Shown piece by piece: positions 54,635 through 63,064 of a stretch of 64,000 bases of DNA. This DNA comes from DASYAE01 sp036501535 (lineage in GTDB: Bacteria; Actinomycetota; Actinomycetes; Streptomycetales; Catenulisporaceae): NCBI GenBank assembly GCA_036501535.1, contig DASYAE010000202.1:87442-151441 (forward strand). The letters are read 5' to 3'. The notes under the pieces were generated by a model that saw only the letters and a program-made list of their open reading frames with translations, ran no database searches and was not told where the DNA came from. The stretch's first letter is position 1. Each line of letters starts with the position of its first letter. Position numbers and translations under genes: made by a program.

Positions 54635-56365
54635 TCAGCCCTGGACGCGGACGGCCAGGAGAGTCACGTCGTCGTCCTGTTCCTGGTCGCGCAGCATGGT
54701 TTCCACGACGTGGTCGAGCAGCGGCTCCAGCGCCCGGTCGGGAGCGGAGAGCACCGCGCGACGCAGCCGGTCCAGCCCGTCGTCGAGCGAGGCCGTACGG
54801 GTCTCCACCAAGCCGTCGGAGAAGCCCATCACGATGTCGCCGGGCCGCAGCCTGATCTCGTGCTCGACCCGCTCCTCGCTCAAGCCCAGCGGGGTGGCTT
54901 CGGGCGTCGCGTCGACATAGTGCGCGCCCTCGTTCGCCGTGAGGACCAACAGCGGCAGGTGGCCCGCGTCGGAGAGCACCAGCATGTTCTTCGAGGGGTC
55001 TATCACCGCGTAGGTCACCGTGGTCAGCGACTCGGCGTTCTCGGTCGCGTCGAACAGCCGGTCCAGCCCGGTGATCACGGCGCGCGGCGAGGGGTCGGTG
55101 AACGCCAGGGCCCGCAGCGCGGCGCGGACCCGGCCCATGCCCGCCGCCGCGGTCACCCCCTTGCCGATGACGTCGCCGACCACCATGCCGAGCCGCCCGT
55201 CACTGAAGCCGAACAGGTCGTACCAGTCGCCGCCGACCTCGGTGTCGAGCGAGCCGGGGATGTACCTGAACGCCGCGTCGACGCCCGGGACGTCGGGCAG
55301 CCGCTTCGGCAGCAGCGCCTCCTGCAGCGAGAGCACCTGCTGGTGTTCGCGTTCGTGCATACGGGCGCGGGCGACGGCCATCGTGCACTGGCCGACCAGG
55401 GCCTGCAGGTACGCCTGGTCGTCCTCGTCGAACGGCCGCTCCTGGTCGTAGACCAGGTAGAGCCCGCCGACCGGGCCCGCGGCGGTCACGAGCGGCAGCA
55501 CGGCCCAGGCGTTCTCACCCGGCTCCGCGCCGGTCCCGTCCGTCTCGGGCGCCGCGTCCGGCAGATCCCCGGCCACCTCGGCGAAGGCCTCGGCGAAGGC
55601 GGCGGTCGCGGCGGCCCGGTTCGGCAGGTAGCGGGCCTGCCCGGCGCGCACCGCGGCGGCCAGCAGCGGCGGCCAGGAGGCGGTGCGCCGGTCCCAGCGG
55701 TCCTCCGGCGCCGCGCCGGCGGAGCGCGGGGCCGGGACCCGGCGGCCGTTCCCCACGCGCGGCCAGGGCGAGTGGCCGACCGTGTCGAACAGCCGCAGGT
55801 CCACGTGCGAGGCGCCGGTCACCTGGGCCAGCTTGGCGACCGCGGCGCGCACCTCGGCGATGGTCAGCGCCCCGGCCAGTTCGCGGGCCACGGTCTGCAG
55901 CTTGCCGATCCGCCACTGGGTCGAGCCGAGCAGCTCCGCGATGCGGTGCCGGTCGGTCACGTCGTGCACGACGGCCAGCGCCCCGGTGATCCGGCCGTCG
56001 CCGTCGCGCAGCGCAGACCAGTGCGTGTCGAGGAACCGGGGGCCGCCGCCCCACTCCGGGCCCGGCACCCGCTCCTCGTGCTCGCGCCGCGCGGAGCCGT
56101 CGGCCAGCACCCGGGAGAGCGCGGACTCGACCTGCCCGGCGATGTGGCCGTCGAGCACCTCGGCCGGGCGGCGCCCGAGGTGGCGCTCCACCGGGAGGTG
56201 GTTCAGGTCGGCGAGGGCGCGGCTCACCTGGCGGTAGCGGCCGTCGGCGTCATAAAGGGCGAAGGCGGCTGAGCCGTCCTGCAGTAGCGCGCGCAGCAAA
56301 GCTGAATCGTCTCCGGTCACTCCCCGGTGGGCGGAGGAGCGCTGCGGCCGGATCTCCGATGCCAT
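54635..56365 (-). CDS. PAS-GAF-SpoIIE/PP2C-type serine phosphatase
   Basis: A 576-residue soluble regulator. The ATG at 56365 follows GGGGGGTGGG. A PAS domain (~15-135, 'AFALYDADGRYRQVSRALADLN', 'ALAVVHDVTDRHRIAELL'), a GAF domain (~160-335) and a PP2C/SpoIIE catalytic domain (~350-576) are in order. Metal-binding Asp residues appear in 'VGGDWYDLF', 'MVVGDVIGKG' and 'DIVMGFSDGLVE'. The final 'DDDVTLLAVRV' is typical of RsbU-like phosphatases. It should dephosphorylate an anti-sigma-factor antagonist; no partner STAS or HATPase gene is in the window. Confidence 0.92.
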   Translation of the reverse strand: MASEIRPQRSSAHRGVTGDDSALLRALLQDGSAAFALYDADGRYRQVSRALADLNHLPVERHLGRRPAEVLDGHIAGQVESALSRVLADGSARREHEERVPGPEWGGGPRFLDTHWSALRDGDGRITGALAVVHDVTDRHRIAELLGSTQWRIGKLQTVARELAGALTIAEVRAAVAKLAQVTGASHVDLRLFDTVGHSPWPRVGNGRRVPAPRSAGAAPEDRWDRRTASWPPLLAAAVRAGQARYLPNRAAATAAFAEAFAEVAGDLPDAAPETDGTGAEPGENAWAVLPLVTAAGPVGGLYLVYDQERPFDEDDQAYLQALVGQCTMAVARARMHEREHQQVLSLQEALLPKRLPDVPGVDAAFRYIPGSLDTEVGGDWYDLFGFSDGRLGMVVGDVIGKGVTAAAGMGRVRAALRALAFTDPSPRAVITGLDRLFDATENAESLTTVTYAVIDPSKNMLVLSDAGHLPLLVLTANEGAHYVDATPEATPLGLSEERVEHEIRLRPGDIVMGFSDGLVETRTASLDDGLDRLRRAVLSAPDRALEPLLDHVVETMLRDQEQDDDVTLLAVRVQG

Positions 56366-56681
56366 GTGCGGTTCCCACCCCCCTTGCCGGTCGCGAGGAA
56401 GCGCCGGGCCGTCCCCGCCGCAGACGACCGGCTGCACTTGAAGATGGCCGATCGCACAGGTCGAGCTTACCCGTCACGGTGTCTGTACAGATAGTGATTG
56501 ACTGTTAATCCGGTCTTCGCTCGATGTATACGCGCTCGACTACGCGATGGGAAGAACGGGGCGCACACCGCCGGCGGGGAGCCCGGCAATCCGCTCCCCG
56601 CCAGCCATCTGGGTGCACGTCAGGTCAGAATACTTCCAATCAGGACGAAGTGCCCCATCCTTTCGGCCGGCCCGCCGGTCT
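56366..56681. other. Intergenic region upstream of the phosphatase gene
   Basis: A 316-bp gap with no gene. An AT-richer island at 56478-56515 contains the palindrome TCTGTACAGA (56482-56491) and, on the minus strand, TTAACA about 15 bp before TACAGA, a weak promoter pattern for the phosphatase gene. The remainder shows nothing I can assign. Confidence 0.45.
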
Positions 56682-57623
56682 CTAGAAACCGCGCTGCGCG
56701 GGCAGCTGGGCGGCCCGGGAGCGGGCGAGGATCCCGGTGCCCAGCATCTCGGACAGCACCTGCGCGGCGGCCGGCCCGTCGCCGTCGAGCAGCAGCGCGA
56801 CCAGGTCGGCGTGCCGGTCGGAACCGGGTTCGGCGCAGGGGCGGCAGCCCTCGGCGGGGGCGCCGGTGATCTCCAGCGCTCCGTAGACGACGGCGGCGAG
56901 GTGTTCGAGCATGGAGTTTCCGGTGGCGCGCAGCAGCAGGGCGTGCAGCTCGGCGTCGGCGCGGCGGTAGCCGAGCGGGTCGTCGGCGAGCGCGGGCTGC
57001 GGGGCCGCGGACGGGTCCGCCGCCGGGCCGTCCGGGTCCGCGGTCCGCGACATGGCCCCGGCGAGCTCGACGAGGCGCAGCCGCACCGATTCGGGCAGCT
57101 CTGCGGCCCGGTCGGCGACCAGGTGCGCGGCCAGCGGCTCGAAGGCGCGGCGCAGCTCGGTCAGCTCGCGGGCCTGGTCCGCCCGGCAGGGGCCGACCGC
57201 GCGCCACTCGATGACGTCCGGGTCGAGCAGGTTCCACTCGTGCACCGGCCGGATGCGGGTGCCGACGTTGGGCCGCGCGCACACCAGGCCCTTGGCCTCC
57301 AGGACCCGCAGCGACTCGCGCACGACGGTGCGGGAGACGTCGAAGCGCTGGCCGATCTCCTCGGGCACCAGCGGGCGGTCCGCGCCGAGCTCGCCGCCGA
57401 CGATCATCTGGCCGAGCTGCTGGACCAGCTGCCCGTGCAGCCCGCGGCCGCGGTGCGCGGCGCTGCGGGAGAAGCCGGACAGGCTCGGCACCGGCGGCGG
57501 CAGGGCGGGGCCGGCCGGGTCCTTGGCCGGCTCGGCGTAGGCGGCGGTGCGGGCCGATGGGAAAGCGGTGACGGAGTTCATGGTGATCTCGTCGGCTTTC
57601 CCGACGGTCGGCTTAAGGCCCAT
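56682..57623 (-). CDS. FadR-subfamily GntR regulator, WhiH candidate
   Basis: A 313-residue regulator; the ATG at 57623 has AAAGAG five bases upstream, preferred over the GTG at 57629. After a Pro/Ala-rich ~55-residue leader, the GntR winged helix is 'LVPEEIGQRFDVSRTVVRESLRVLEAKGLV'. The FadR-type helical effector domain follows ('RELTELRRAFEPLAAHLV', 'DAELHALLLRATGNSMLEHL'), with His/Asp/Arg residues that often bind a metal or acid ligand. WhiH, a GntR-family sporulation regulator, is encoded next to hrdB in Streptomyces; position and subfamily suggest this is its equivalent, though a sugar-acid regulator is possible. Confidence 0.82.
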   Translation of the reverse strand: MGLKPTVGKADEITMNSVTAFPSARTAAYAEPAKDPAGPALPPPVPSLSGFSRSAAHRGRGLHGQLVQQLGQMIVGGELGADRPLVPEEIGQRFDVSRTVVRESLRVLEAKGLVCARPNVGTRIRPVHEWNLLDPDVIEWRAVGPCRADQARELTELRRAFEPLAAHLVADRAAELPESVRLRLVELAGAMSRTADPDGPAADPSAAPQPALADDPLGYRRADAELHALLLRATGNSMLEHLAAVVYGALEITGAPAEGCRPCAEPGSDRHADLVALLLDGDGPAAAQVLSEMLGTGILARSRAAQLPAQRGF

Positions 57624-57690
57624 GGCCACTCTTTACTCATGATTGTCACGGAATGCACTCAACCGAGTGATTCATGCTAATCATGTGATT

Positions 57691-57703
57691 TGACGGACCG
57701 TCA
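57691..57703. promoter_or_regulatory. Candidate operator of the FadR-family regulator
   Basis: TGACGG-A-CCGTCA, perfect 6-bp arms, 68 bp upstream of the regulator start. A second inverted repeat, CACTC-AACC-GAGTG (57656-57669), lies closer to the gene. Either could serve autoregulation. Confidence 0.45.
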
Positions 57704-57846
57704 TCCCAGCGGCAGGTGAGCGCGATCACTGCATAGGTGTAAAGGCCATGCAATCAGAGGCATGACGGGATGGCGCTCCGCGGTACGCAGCGCAGAGTAG
57801 CTATGTCTCATGTCTGCCTCTTAGGTCCGCCTAACGACGGCGGTGA

Positions 57847-58644
57847 CTACCAGGTGCGACGCCAGCGGGTAGTCAGCACGGCGGCAAGCGCGAGGGCGAT
57901 GATCACCGCGGCCGGGATCGCCTGCGCGGACACCGCAATGCGCGGAAGTCCGATCTGCGTGGCGGCATGCGAGATCGAAGTCGCAGCGGTGTTGAGGTAG
58001 ACAGACGCCGGGTCGGCGGCCCTGGTGACGACAGCGGTGATCGCGGCGCAGCAGGCGACTGCGACCGGGATGGCGAGCAGCCGGAACCGCAGCGAAGCTG
58101 CGGCGAGCACGCCCATGGCGCCGCCGAGCGCGGCGATGATCGGCGGCAGTGCGCTTGCGGGCAGCATGAGCCGCGAGGGCACCTCGACGGCGGACGAGGC
58201 CACCATGAACCCGAGCCGCGCGGCACCGAAGGCGAACGCGTGGCCCATCAGGCAGAGCACCATCCCGAAGAGCGCGCTGACCAGGACTTTCGCCGCCAGG
58301 ACGGTCGAGCGCCGGGGCAGCAGCAGGTAGGCGAGCTGAGCCGAGCCGTGGCGGTACTCGTCGGCGACCGAGGCGGCCCCGATCCACGCGGCGGCGATCA
58401 CGACGGCCGCAACAGGCAGCACGCGCCCGACAATGCCACCGGAGACGACATGGGCGGCCGCTCCGGCCGGGCCGGGTCCGAAGCCGATGGGCCCGGCGAG
58501 CTGCGCAGCGTGGTAGGCCGCGGGCACGGTGAGCACAGCGGAGCCGAGCAGGGCCAGGACGGTGGCGGTCCGGGCGGACTTGGTGGAGCGCAGCCGGATG
58601 ACCTCGTAGCGGATCGCGTTCCGGACCCCTGTGAGCGAGGTCAC
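57847..58644 (-). CDS. ABC-2-like transporter permease
   Basis: A 265-residue membrane protein with about six helices: 'TATVLALLGSAVLTVPAAYH', 'VVSGGIVGRVLPVAAVVIAAAWIG' region, 'AAKVLVSALFGMVLCLMGHA', 'LPPIIAALGGAMGVLAAASL' and 'AIPAAVIIALALAAVL'. 'ADEYRHGSAQLAYLLLPRRSTVLAAK' between helices 2 and 3 is the cytoplasmic coupling segment typical of ABC-2 permeases ('EYRxGTxxxxxxxxPxR'). Its start overlaps the ATPase gene by 4 bp. The substrate is unknown. Confidence 0.82.
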   Translation of the reverse strand: MTSLTGVRNAIRYEVIRLRSTKSARTATVLALLGSAVLTVPAAYHAAQLAGPIGFGPGPAGAAAHVVSGGIVGRVLPVAAVVIAAAWIGAASVADEYRHGSAQLAYLLLPRRSTVLAAKVLVSALFGMVLCLMGHAFAFGAARLGFMVASSAVEVPSRLMLPASALPPIIAALGGAMGVLAAASLRFRLLAIPVAVACCAAITAVVTRAADPASVYLNTAATSISHAATQIGLPRIAVSAQAIPAAVIIALALAAVLTTRWRRTW

Positions 58645-60038
58645 GCGCCTGCCTCCGTCTCCAGCTGCAGACCGTGCGTCTCAGAGTTCTGCGCGAGCGG
58701 TGGTTCGTCGGGTTCGGCAGCGAACTCCGGCGCAGGGGCGGGCGCGAAGATCCGCACGACCCCGCTCGGGGCGCTGGCATCGTCCCGGGGCGTGACTGTC
58801 GGTTTTGCCGGAGGCTTTGTCAGTGGCGTTGTGGGCTGCGATTTCTGCGCCGGCTTCACCTCTGATGCGGGCTCAGACGAGGTCGCCTCGCCGTCCGCCG
58901 CCGCTGCCGCTTCCATCGCCGTGCCGGCCTCTGCGCCTGTGCTGGTCACTGTGCCAATGACTGTGACGGTGCCCCGCACGGCCGGGTCGGACTGGATCGG
59001 GACGACCGCTCTCGGCGTGCCGGAGCAGGCGGCCAGCACGATGTCGGCGGGATGCGAGCTCGGCGGACGGTCCGCCAGTTCGTAGACCGGCACCTGGTTG
59101 CGGAAGGCGAGTTCGCCGATCCGGGCCCGATCCATGCCGCGCACCTCGAGGCACGCGCCCTCGGTCCGCAGGTCCTTGGCGCCGGCCTCGGCGAGGATTC
59201 CGGCCAGGCGCACAATGTGCGGGGACCGGACGAGCACGGCCGTGCCTCCCGGGCCGCGCAGGACCTCTTGCGAGGTGCGGGTGCCGACGAGGTGGCCGTG
59301 GTCGAGCAGCAGGATGCGGTCGGCGATCGCCGCCATCGACTCGGTGTCCGAGCCGGTCACCAGGACGGCGCGGCCCTGGGCGGTGAAGGTGCGCAGCAGC
59401 GCGCCGAGCCAGGCGACGCCCTCCGGTTCGAGGTCGCGGTCCGGGCAGTCGAGCAGCAGCGCGGCCGGGTCGCCGAGCAGCGCGGCGGCGATGGCGAGGC
59501 GCGCCGCCATCGAGTCGGTCAGCTCGCCGAGCTTCGTGGACCGCTCGCCGGTGAGGCCGACGACGTCGAGCACTGCGTCGATGCGGTCGGCGCGACGACT
59601 GCTGAGCCGGCGTGACCGGCGTGAGCGTCCCTTGGCCGGCCCGGCGCCGTTCACGACACCGCCGCCGATGACGCCGTCCTCAGCCGCGGCCATTCCGTCG
59701 TCGCAGCGCAACACGGCACGGGGCACGGCCGCGCCCGGATCGGCCGCCAAAGCGAGGCGCAGGTATCCGCGCACGCTGCGTTCCGGGTATCCGCAGGCCG
59801 GTTCGAGCACGAGCCCGACTTCGCGCAGCGGGTGGTGCAGGGCGCGGAACTTCCGCCCGTTGAACAGCGTGCGCCCGCCGCCGTGCTCGAGCTGGACCAT
59901 GCGCCGCAGCAGGGTGCTCTTGCCCGCGGTGTTCCCGCCGAGCACGCCGGTCACCTGCCCCGGCCGCACGTCGAAGCTGACCGACTCGAGCATGGTCCGG
60001 CCGCGCCGGCGCGCTGTCAGGTCGATCGCCTCAATCAC
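58641..60038 (-). CDS. ABC transporter ATPase-like protein with degenerate catalytic motifs
   Basis: A 465-residue protein; the GTG at 60038 has GGGAGG eight bases upstream, while the longer frame to 60131 lacks one. Walker A is intact ('GGNTAGKST', residues 34-42). Beyond it the motifs fail: the signature LSGGQ position reads 'LTDSMAARL'; Walker B is 'LLLDCPDRD', with the catalytic Glu replaced by Cys198; the H-loop His is missing ('VLVTGSDTES'). A basic Arg/Ser insert (~125-150) and a ~115-residue Pro/Ala/Thr/Glu-rich tail are unusual. It probably binds ATP but hydrolyses it poorly. Coupled to the permease gene. Confidence 0.85.
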   Translation of the reverse strand: MIEAIDLTARRRGRTMLESVSFDVRPGQVTGVLGGNTAGKSTLLRRMVQLEHGGGRTLFNGRKFRALHHPLREVGLVLEPACGYPERSVRGYLRLALAADPGAAVPRAVLRCDDGMAAAEDGVIGGGVVNGAGPAKGRSRRSRRLSSRRADRIDAVLDVVGLTGERSTKLGELTDSMAARLAIAAALLGDPAALLLDCPDRDLEPEGVAWLGALLRTFTAQGRAVLVTGSDTESMAAIADRILLLDHGHLVGTRTSQEVLRGPGGTAVLVRSPHIVRLAGILAEAGAKDLRTEGACLEVRGMDRARIGELAFRNQVPVYELADRPPSSHPADIVLAACSGTPRAVVPIQSDPAVRGTVTVIGTVTSTGAEAGTAMEAAAAADGEATSSEPASEVKPAQKSQPTTPLTKPPAKPTVTPRDDASAPSGVVRIFAPAPAPEFAAEPDEPPLAQNSETHGLQLETEAGA

Positions 60039-60280
60039 GCGTGGAGCCTCCCGCTCGTCGTCCCGCCTGCGCGCCGCCCGGCCGGACGGCGTTCGGCCCG
60101 GGTTCCCGGACCGATCGTCAGCGGCATGCACCGACGGGCCGCCCTGACACGCCAGGACCGCACCGAAAAACCACCCGCTTGGGGGATCCTCGTACGAGGC
60201 CGCCGTCCCTCGACCGAGCGCACCGCAGGAGCTGACGGCGAGTCGGCTCGGCTCAGCCGGCGCCGAACCCCGCCTGCGGG

Positions 60281-61078
60281 TCAGGCAGGACGGAGCATCG
60301 GCGGGTTGAGCAGGCCGGCGTCGCCGAGGCGGAAGAGCTGCGCCGGGCGGCCGCCTTGGCGGGCCGTCGTGCCGCCGGCCGGGACCAGGAAGCCGGGCGT
60401 GCCGGTGACCTTCCGGTGGAAGTTGCGCGGATCGAGCGCGACGCCCCAGACGGCCTCGTACACCCGCCTCAGCTCGCCGACGGTGAAGCGCGGCGGACAG
60501 AACGCGGCCGCCAGCGGCGAGTACTCGAGCTTCGCCCGCGCCCGCTCGACGCCGTCGGCCAGGATCCGGCCGTGGTCGAAGGCCAGCACGCGGTTTCCGC
60601 CGCTCGCGCCACTCGCGCCGCTCCCGTCGCCGCCGGGGCCCTCGCCGCCCGCCGCGCCCTCGTCGAAGAGCCCGGGCAGCAGCGGGGCCACCGGCTGCCA
60701 GGACGCCGCCGCCGCGTCGCCGCCCGGCCGGGGCGTCGGAAGGTCCGGCGCCAACGCGAGGTACGCGACCGAGACCACGCGCATGCGCGGATCGCGCCCG
60801 ACGTCGCCGTAGGTCGCCAGCTGCTCCAGATGCACCGGCAGGTCGGCCAGCCCGGTCTCCTCGGCCAGTTCGCGGGCGGCTGCCTGGTCGAGCGACTCGT
60901 CCGGCCGGACGAAACCGCCGGGCAGCGCCGGATGGCCGGCGAACGGGTCCTCGCCGCGCCGGATGACCAGCGCGGAGAGCACGCCGTCCCGGACCGTCAA
61001 CACCACCAGGTCGACCGTGACCGCGAACGGCGGGTAGTCGCGCGCCTCATAGGGCGCCGCACCGGACAAAGCAGGCAT
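60281..61078 (-). CDS. NrtR-like Nudix/winged-helix regulator
   Basis: A 265-residue protein. The N-terminal Nudix domain has a complete Nudix box, 'GGFVRPDESLDQAAARELAE' then 'ETGL' (~54-77). The C-terminal ~80 residues ('FTVGELRRVYEAVWGVALD' and 'NFHRKVTGTPGFLVPAG') are the winged helix of NrtR, the ADP-ribose-responsive repressor of NAD metabolism genes. A Gly/Ser-rich insert separates the two. Because the Nudix box is intact, hydrolase activity on ADP-ribose-like compounds cannot be excluded. An inverted repeat starts 15 bp upstream of its start codon. No NAD-biosynthesis gene is in the window. Confidence 0.85.
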   Translation of the reverse strand: MPALSGAAPYEARDYPPFAVTVDLVVLTVRDGVLSALVIRRGEDPFAGHPALPGGFVRPDESLDQAAARELAEETGLADLPVHLEQLATYGDVGRDPRMRVVSVAYLALAPDLPTPRPGGDAAAASWQPVAPLLPGLFDEGAAGGEGPGGDGSGASGASGGNRVLAFDHGRILADGVERARAKLEYSPLAAAFCPPRFTVGELRRVYEAVWGVALDPRNFHRKVTGTPGFLVPAGGTTARQGGRPAQLFRLGDAGLLNPPMLRPA

Positions 61079-61092
61079 GGAGCAGCATCATA

Positions 61093-61111
61093 TATCGTCG
61101 CAGTGACGATA
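61093..61111. promoter_or_regulatory. Candidate NrtR box
   Basis: TATCGTC-GCAGT-GACGATA, perfect 7-bp arms, in an AT-rich patch between the NrtR-like gene and DUF4192. Position suggests autoregulation. Confidence 0.6.
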
Positions 61112-61167
61112 AGAAAGGCGCCCACCGACGCACGGCGCCGCGCCCGCGCTCCCCGTCCACGCCACCG

Positions 61168-62811
61168 TCACGCCGCCCTCCCTGACGCCCGATCAGGCCG
61201 CATCTCGGCCAACCGCCGCGCAGTGCCCCGGGCCGCCTCGCGCACCATCTCTGGATCGACGCCGCGCTCCAGCCCCTCTTTGATCAGGCTCGCCAGCGCG
61301 TAGCCGGGCACTGCTGTCATCGCCCGCTCGACACAGAGCCGGCACCACGCGCCCCAGCCGAGCGCCCAGGCCGCCCACGCCGCGATGGAATAAGCCGCGG
61401 CGGCCTGCTCAGCGGCGACGCTGCGCCGGGCCAGTTCCACGCCGAGCGCCACCGCCTGCCCAGCCCGGTCGTCGCCGCACCAGGTGGCCAGGTAGTCCCG
61501 GAACCGCACGTCGGCCAAGCACACGAGCAGTTCGCCTGCGACATCGTCGGTCAGCGCTCGGTCCGGCGGAACCTGCCCATCGCACAGCCCGTCGGCAAGG
61601 CACCATGCGTACTCGATGTCGGTCCAGGACGGCTCGACCCCCGCCTCGGATCCGTGCGACCTGCCGCGGATCCGCGACCGGCCCTTCCGCTTGCCCGAAG
61701 CCTCCTGCTCCTCGGCCATCCGGCGCAGCGCTTCGTCGCAGGACTCTCTCATGCGCGCGATCATCGGCTCGCCGTACGGGTCGAGGCTCACCGCCAGGGC
61801 TTCGCGATTCGGCAGCACCGCCAAACCCGAATACGCGCTGAGCGCTGCGATAACGCTGCTCGTGGTGTCCACCGCCGTTCCTTCCGGCGGGCAGCAGCGC
61901 GGCTGGTCGCACAAGAACGACCACCATTTGCCTCCCGCGACGAAGAGAACGTCGAGCGGGGGCACTCCGGCAGTGCGCAGCGGCGCGCACAGTCCGGCGA
62001 CCAAGCGCCGGTAGTCGGCCATGTGCGCGAGCGCGCCAGCCACCGGGTAGACGAGCACGATCGCCTCGTTCGCCGAGCATTCGATCAGCCGGCCGGCGCC
62101 CCAGCGCCCGAAGGCGGCCGGGTTGCGGCCCACCTCGCCCAGGTCGGCGCGCAGGCCGTGGCTGATCGCCGCCCGGCCGTCCTGGTGCGACCGGGACAGG
62201 CCGAGCAGGACGAGGCTGTTGTCCGGGTGGAAGCCGAAGAAGTACGGCACGGCCGAGACCACCTCGGCCGGCGAGCCGAGCCGGATCGCGCCGGCCTTCC
62301 GGTCGAGCCGCGCCGCGAGCGCCTCGGTCCGCGGCGCGTAGCCGGCCGGGGGCTGGAACCCGTCGAAGCGATCGACCTCGGGGGTCAGGCTGTGCACGCG
62401 CGAGCCGTTGGCCGTGGGGATAGGCGTCGTAGGGATACGTGCTGCTGCACGGTTCGCCGCCGAGGTCGCGTTGGGCTCGGCGCTAAAGGCACGGCCTTCA
62501 CCGTCTTCTTTCGTCGCGCCTGATTGCGAGACGGCCGGGTCGGGTGCATCGAAGGCACTGCTCTCCCCCGAAGCCCGGCTCATGGAACCCTCCGCGGCCA
62601 CCACGGCGTCTTCTGGGCCGACACCACGGGAATCCGCATCTCCCGTCCACCTCGCAGTTCCGACCCCGACTTCATCGGCACGCTCCGCAACAGCACCGCG
62701 CCCGTCAACACAGCGTCCATTCACGCTGTGCTCATTGACGCTGTGCCCATTAACGGCTTGACCGTCGTCGGCGCAGCCACCATCCGGTCCGGCGGTAGTC
62801 GCAGCAGTCAT
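61168..62811 (-). CDS. DUF4192 domain protein
   Basis: A 547-residue protein; the ATG at 62811 has AGGAGG eight bases upstream, preferred over the frame to 62889. Residues 1-150 are low complexity, including repeats around 'VNGHSVNEHSVNGRCVDG' encoded by ~15-bp units. The DUF4192 domain (~175-545) has 'LGSPAEVVSAVPYFFGFHPDNSLVLLGL', 'SFLCDQPRCCPPEGT' and 'WTDIEYAWCLADGLCDGQ' type blocks, and ends with 'AAWAAWALGWGAWCRLCVERAM'. The family is restricted to actinobacteria and has no known function. It is divergent from the MprA-like regulator. Confidence 0.87.
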   Translation of the reverse strand: MTAATTAGPDGGCADDGQAVNGHSVNEHSVNGRCVDGRGAVAERADEVGVGTARWTGDADSRGVGPEDAVVAAEGSMSRASGESSAFDAPDPAVSQSGATKEDGEGRAFSAEPNATSAANRAAARIPTTPIPTANGSRVHSLTPEVDRFDGFQPPAGYAPRTEALAARLDRKAGAIRLGSPAEVVSAVPYFFGFHPDNSLVLLGLSRSHQDGRAAISHGLRADLGEVGRNPAAFGRWGAGRLIECSANEAIVLVYPVAGALAHMADYRRLVAGLCAPLRTAGVPPLDVLFVAGGKWWSFLCDQPRCCPPEGTAVDTTSSVIAALSAYSGLAVLPNREALAVSLDPYGEPMIARMRESCDEALRRMAEEQEASGKRKGRSRIRGRSHGSEAGVEPSWTDIEYAWCLADGLCDGQVPPDRALTDDVAGELLVCLADVRFRDYLATWCGDDRAGQAVALGVELARRSVAAEQAAAAYSIAAWAAWALGWGAWCRLCVERAMTAVPGYALASLIKEGLERGVDPEMVREAARGTARRLAEMRPDRASGRAA

Positions 62812-62929
62812 CTCACTCGCCTCCTGATCGTCCGGGCCGCCGCGGTCCGGCGCCCTGGGCGGGCCGATTTCCCGTCCCATCACGACCATCGGCCATCACG
62901 GCAGACATATGTGGTGGTTTGACAACATC

Positions 62930-62938
62930 TGTGGATAA
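62930..62938 (-). other. Isolated perfect DnaA-box sequence
   Basis: TGTGGATAA on the plus strand is the exact complement of TTATCCACA. It is a single copy, 11 bp after an unsupported TTGACA (62919-62924), in the divergent region between DUF4192 and the MprA-like gene. It may be coincidental. Confidence 0.4.
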
Positions 62939-63025
62939 CTGCCTGGTGTGGACAGTGGCCGTCGCTCGAAGGGAGCAGTGGCCGGGCGGTCGGGACGGAT
63001 CGCTCTCGGCAGCGTCTTCGGCGCG

Positions 63026-63043
63026 TCTCAGCAGGTTCTCAGC
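63026..63043 (+). promoter_or_regulatory. Direct repeat TCTCAGC-N4-TCTCAGC before the MprA-like gene
   Basis: TCTCAGC at 63026-63032 and 63037-63043, 11-bp period, ending 21 bp before the ATG at 63065. Head-to-tail 7-bp half-sites with 4-bp gaps are the geometry bound by OmpR/PhoB-type dimers, so autoregulation is likely. Confidence 0.6.
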
Positions 63044-63064
63044 GCGGCGGACGACACTTTCACC

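Noticed and set aside
56482..56491. TCTGTACAGA as a LexA/SOS box
   Set aside because: It lacks the GAAC-N4-GTTC core of Gram-positive SOS boxes, and the neighbouring gene is not a DNA-repair gene.
62919..62924. Consensus -35 TTGACA before the MprA-like gene
   Set aside because: No -10-like hexamer is found 16-18 bp downstream on the plus strand.
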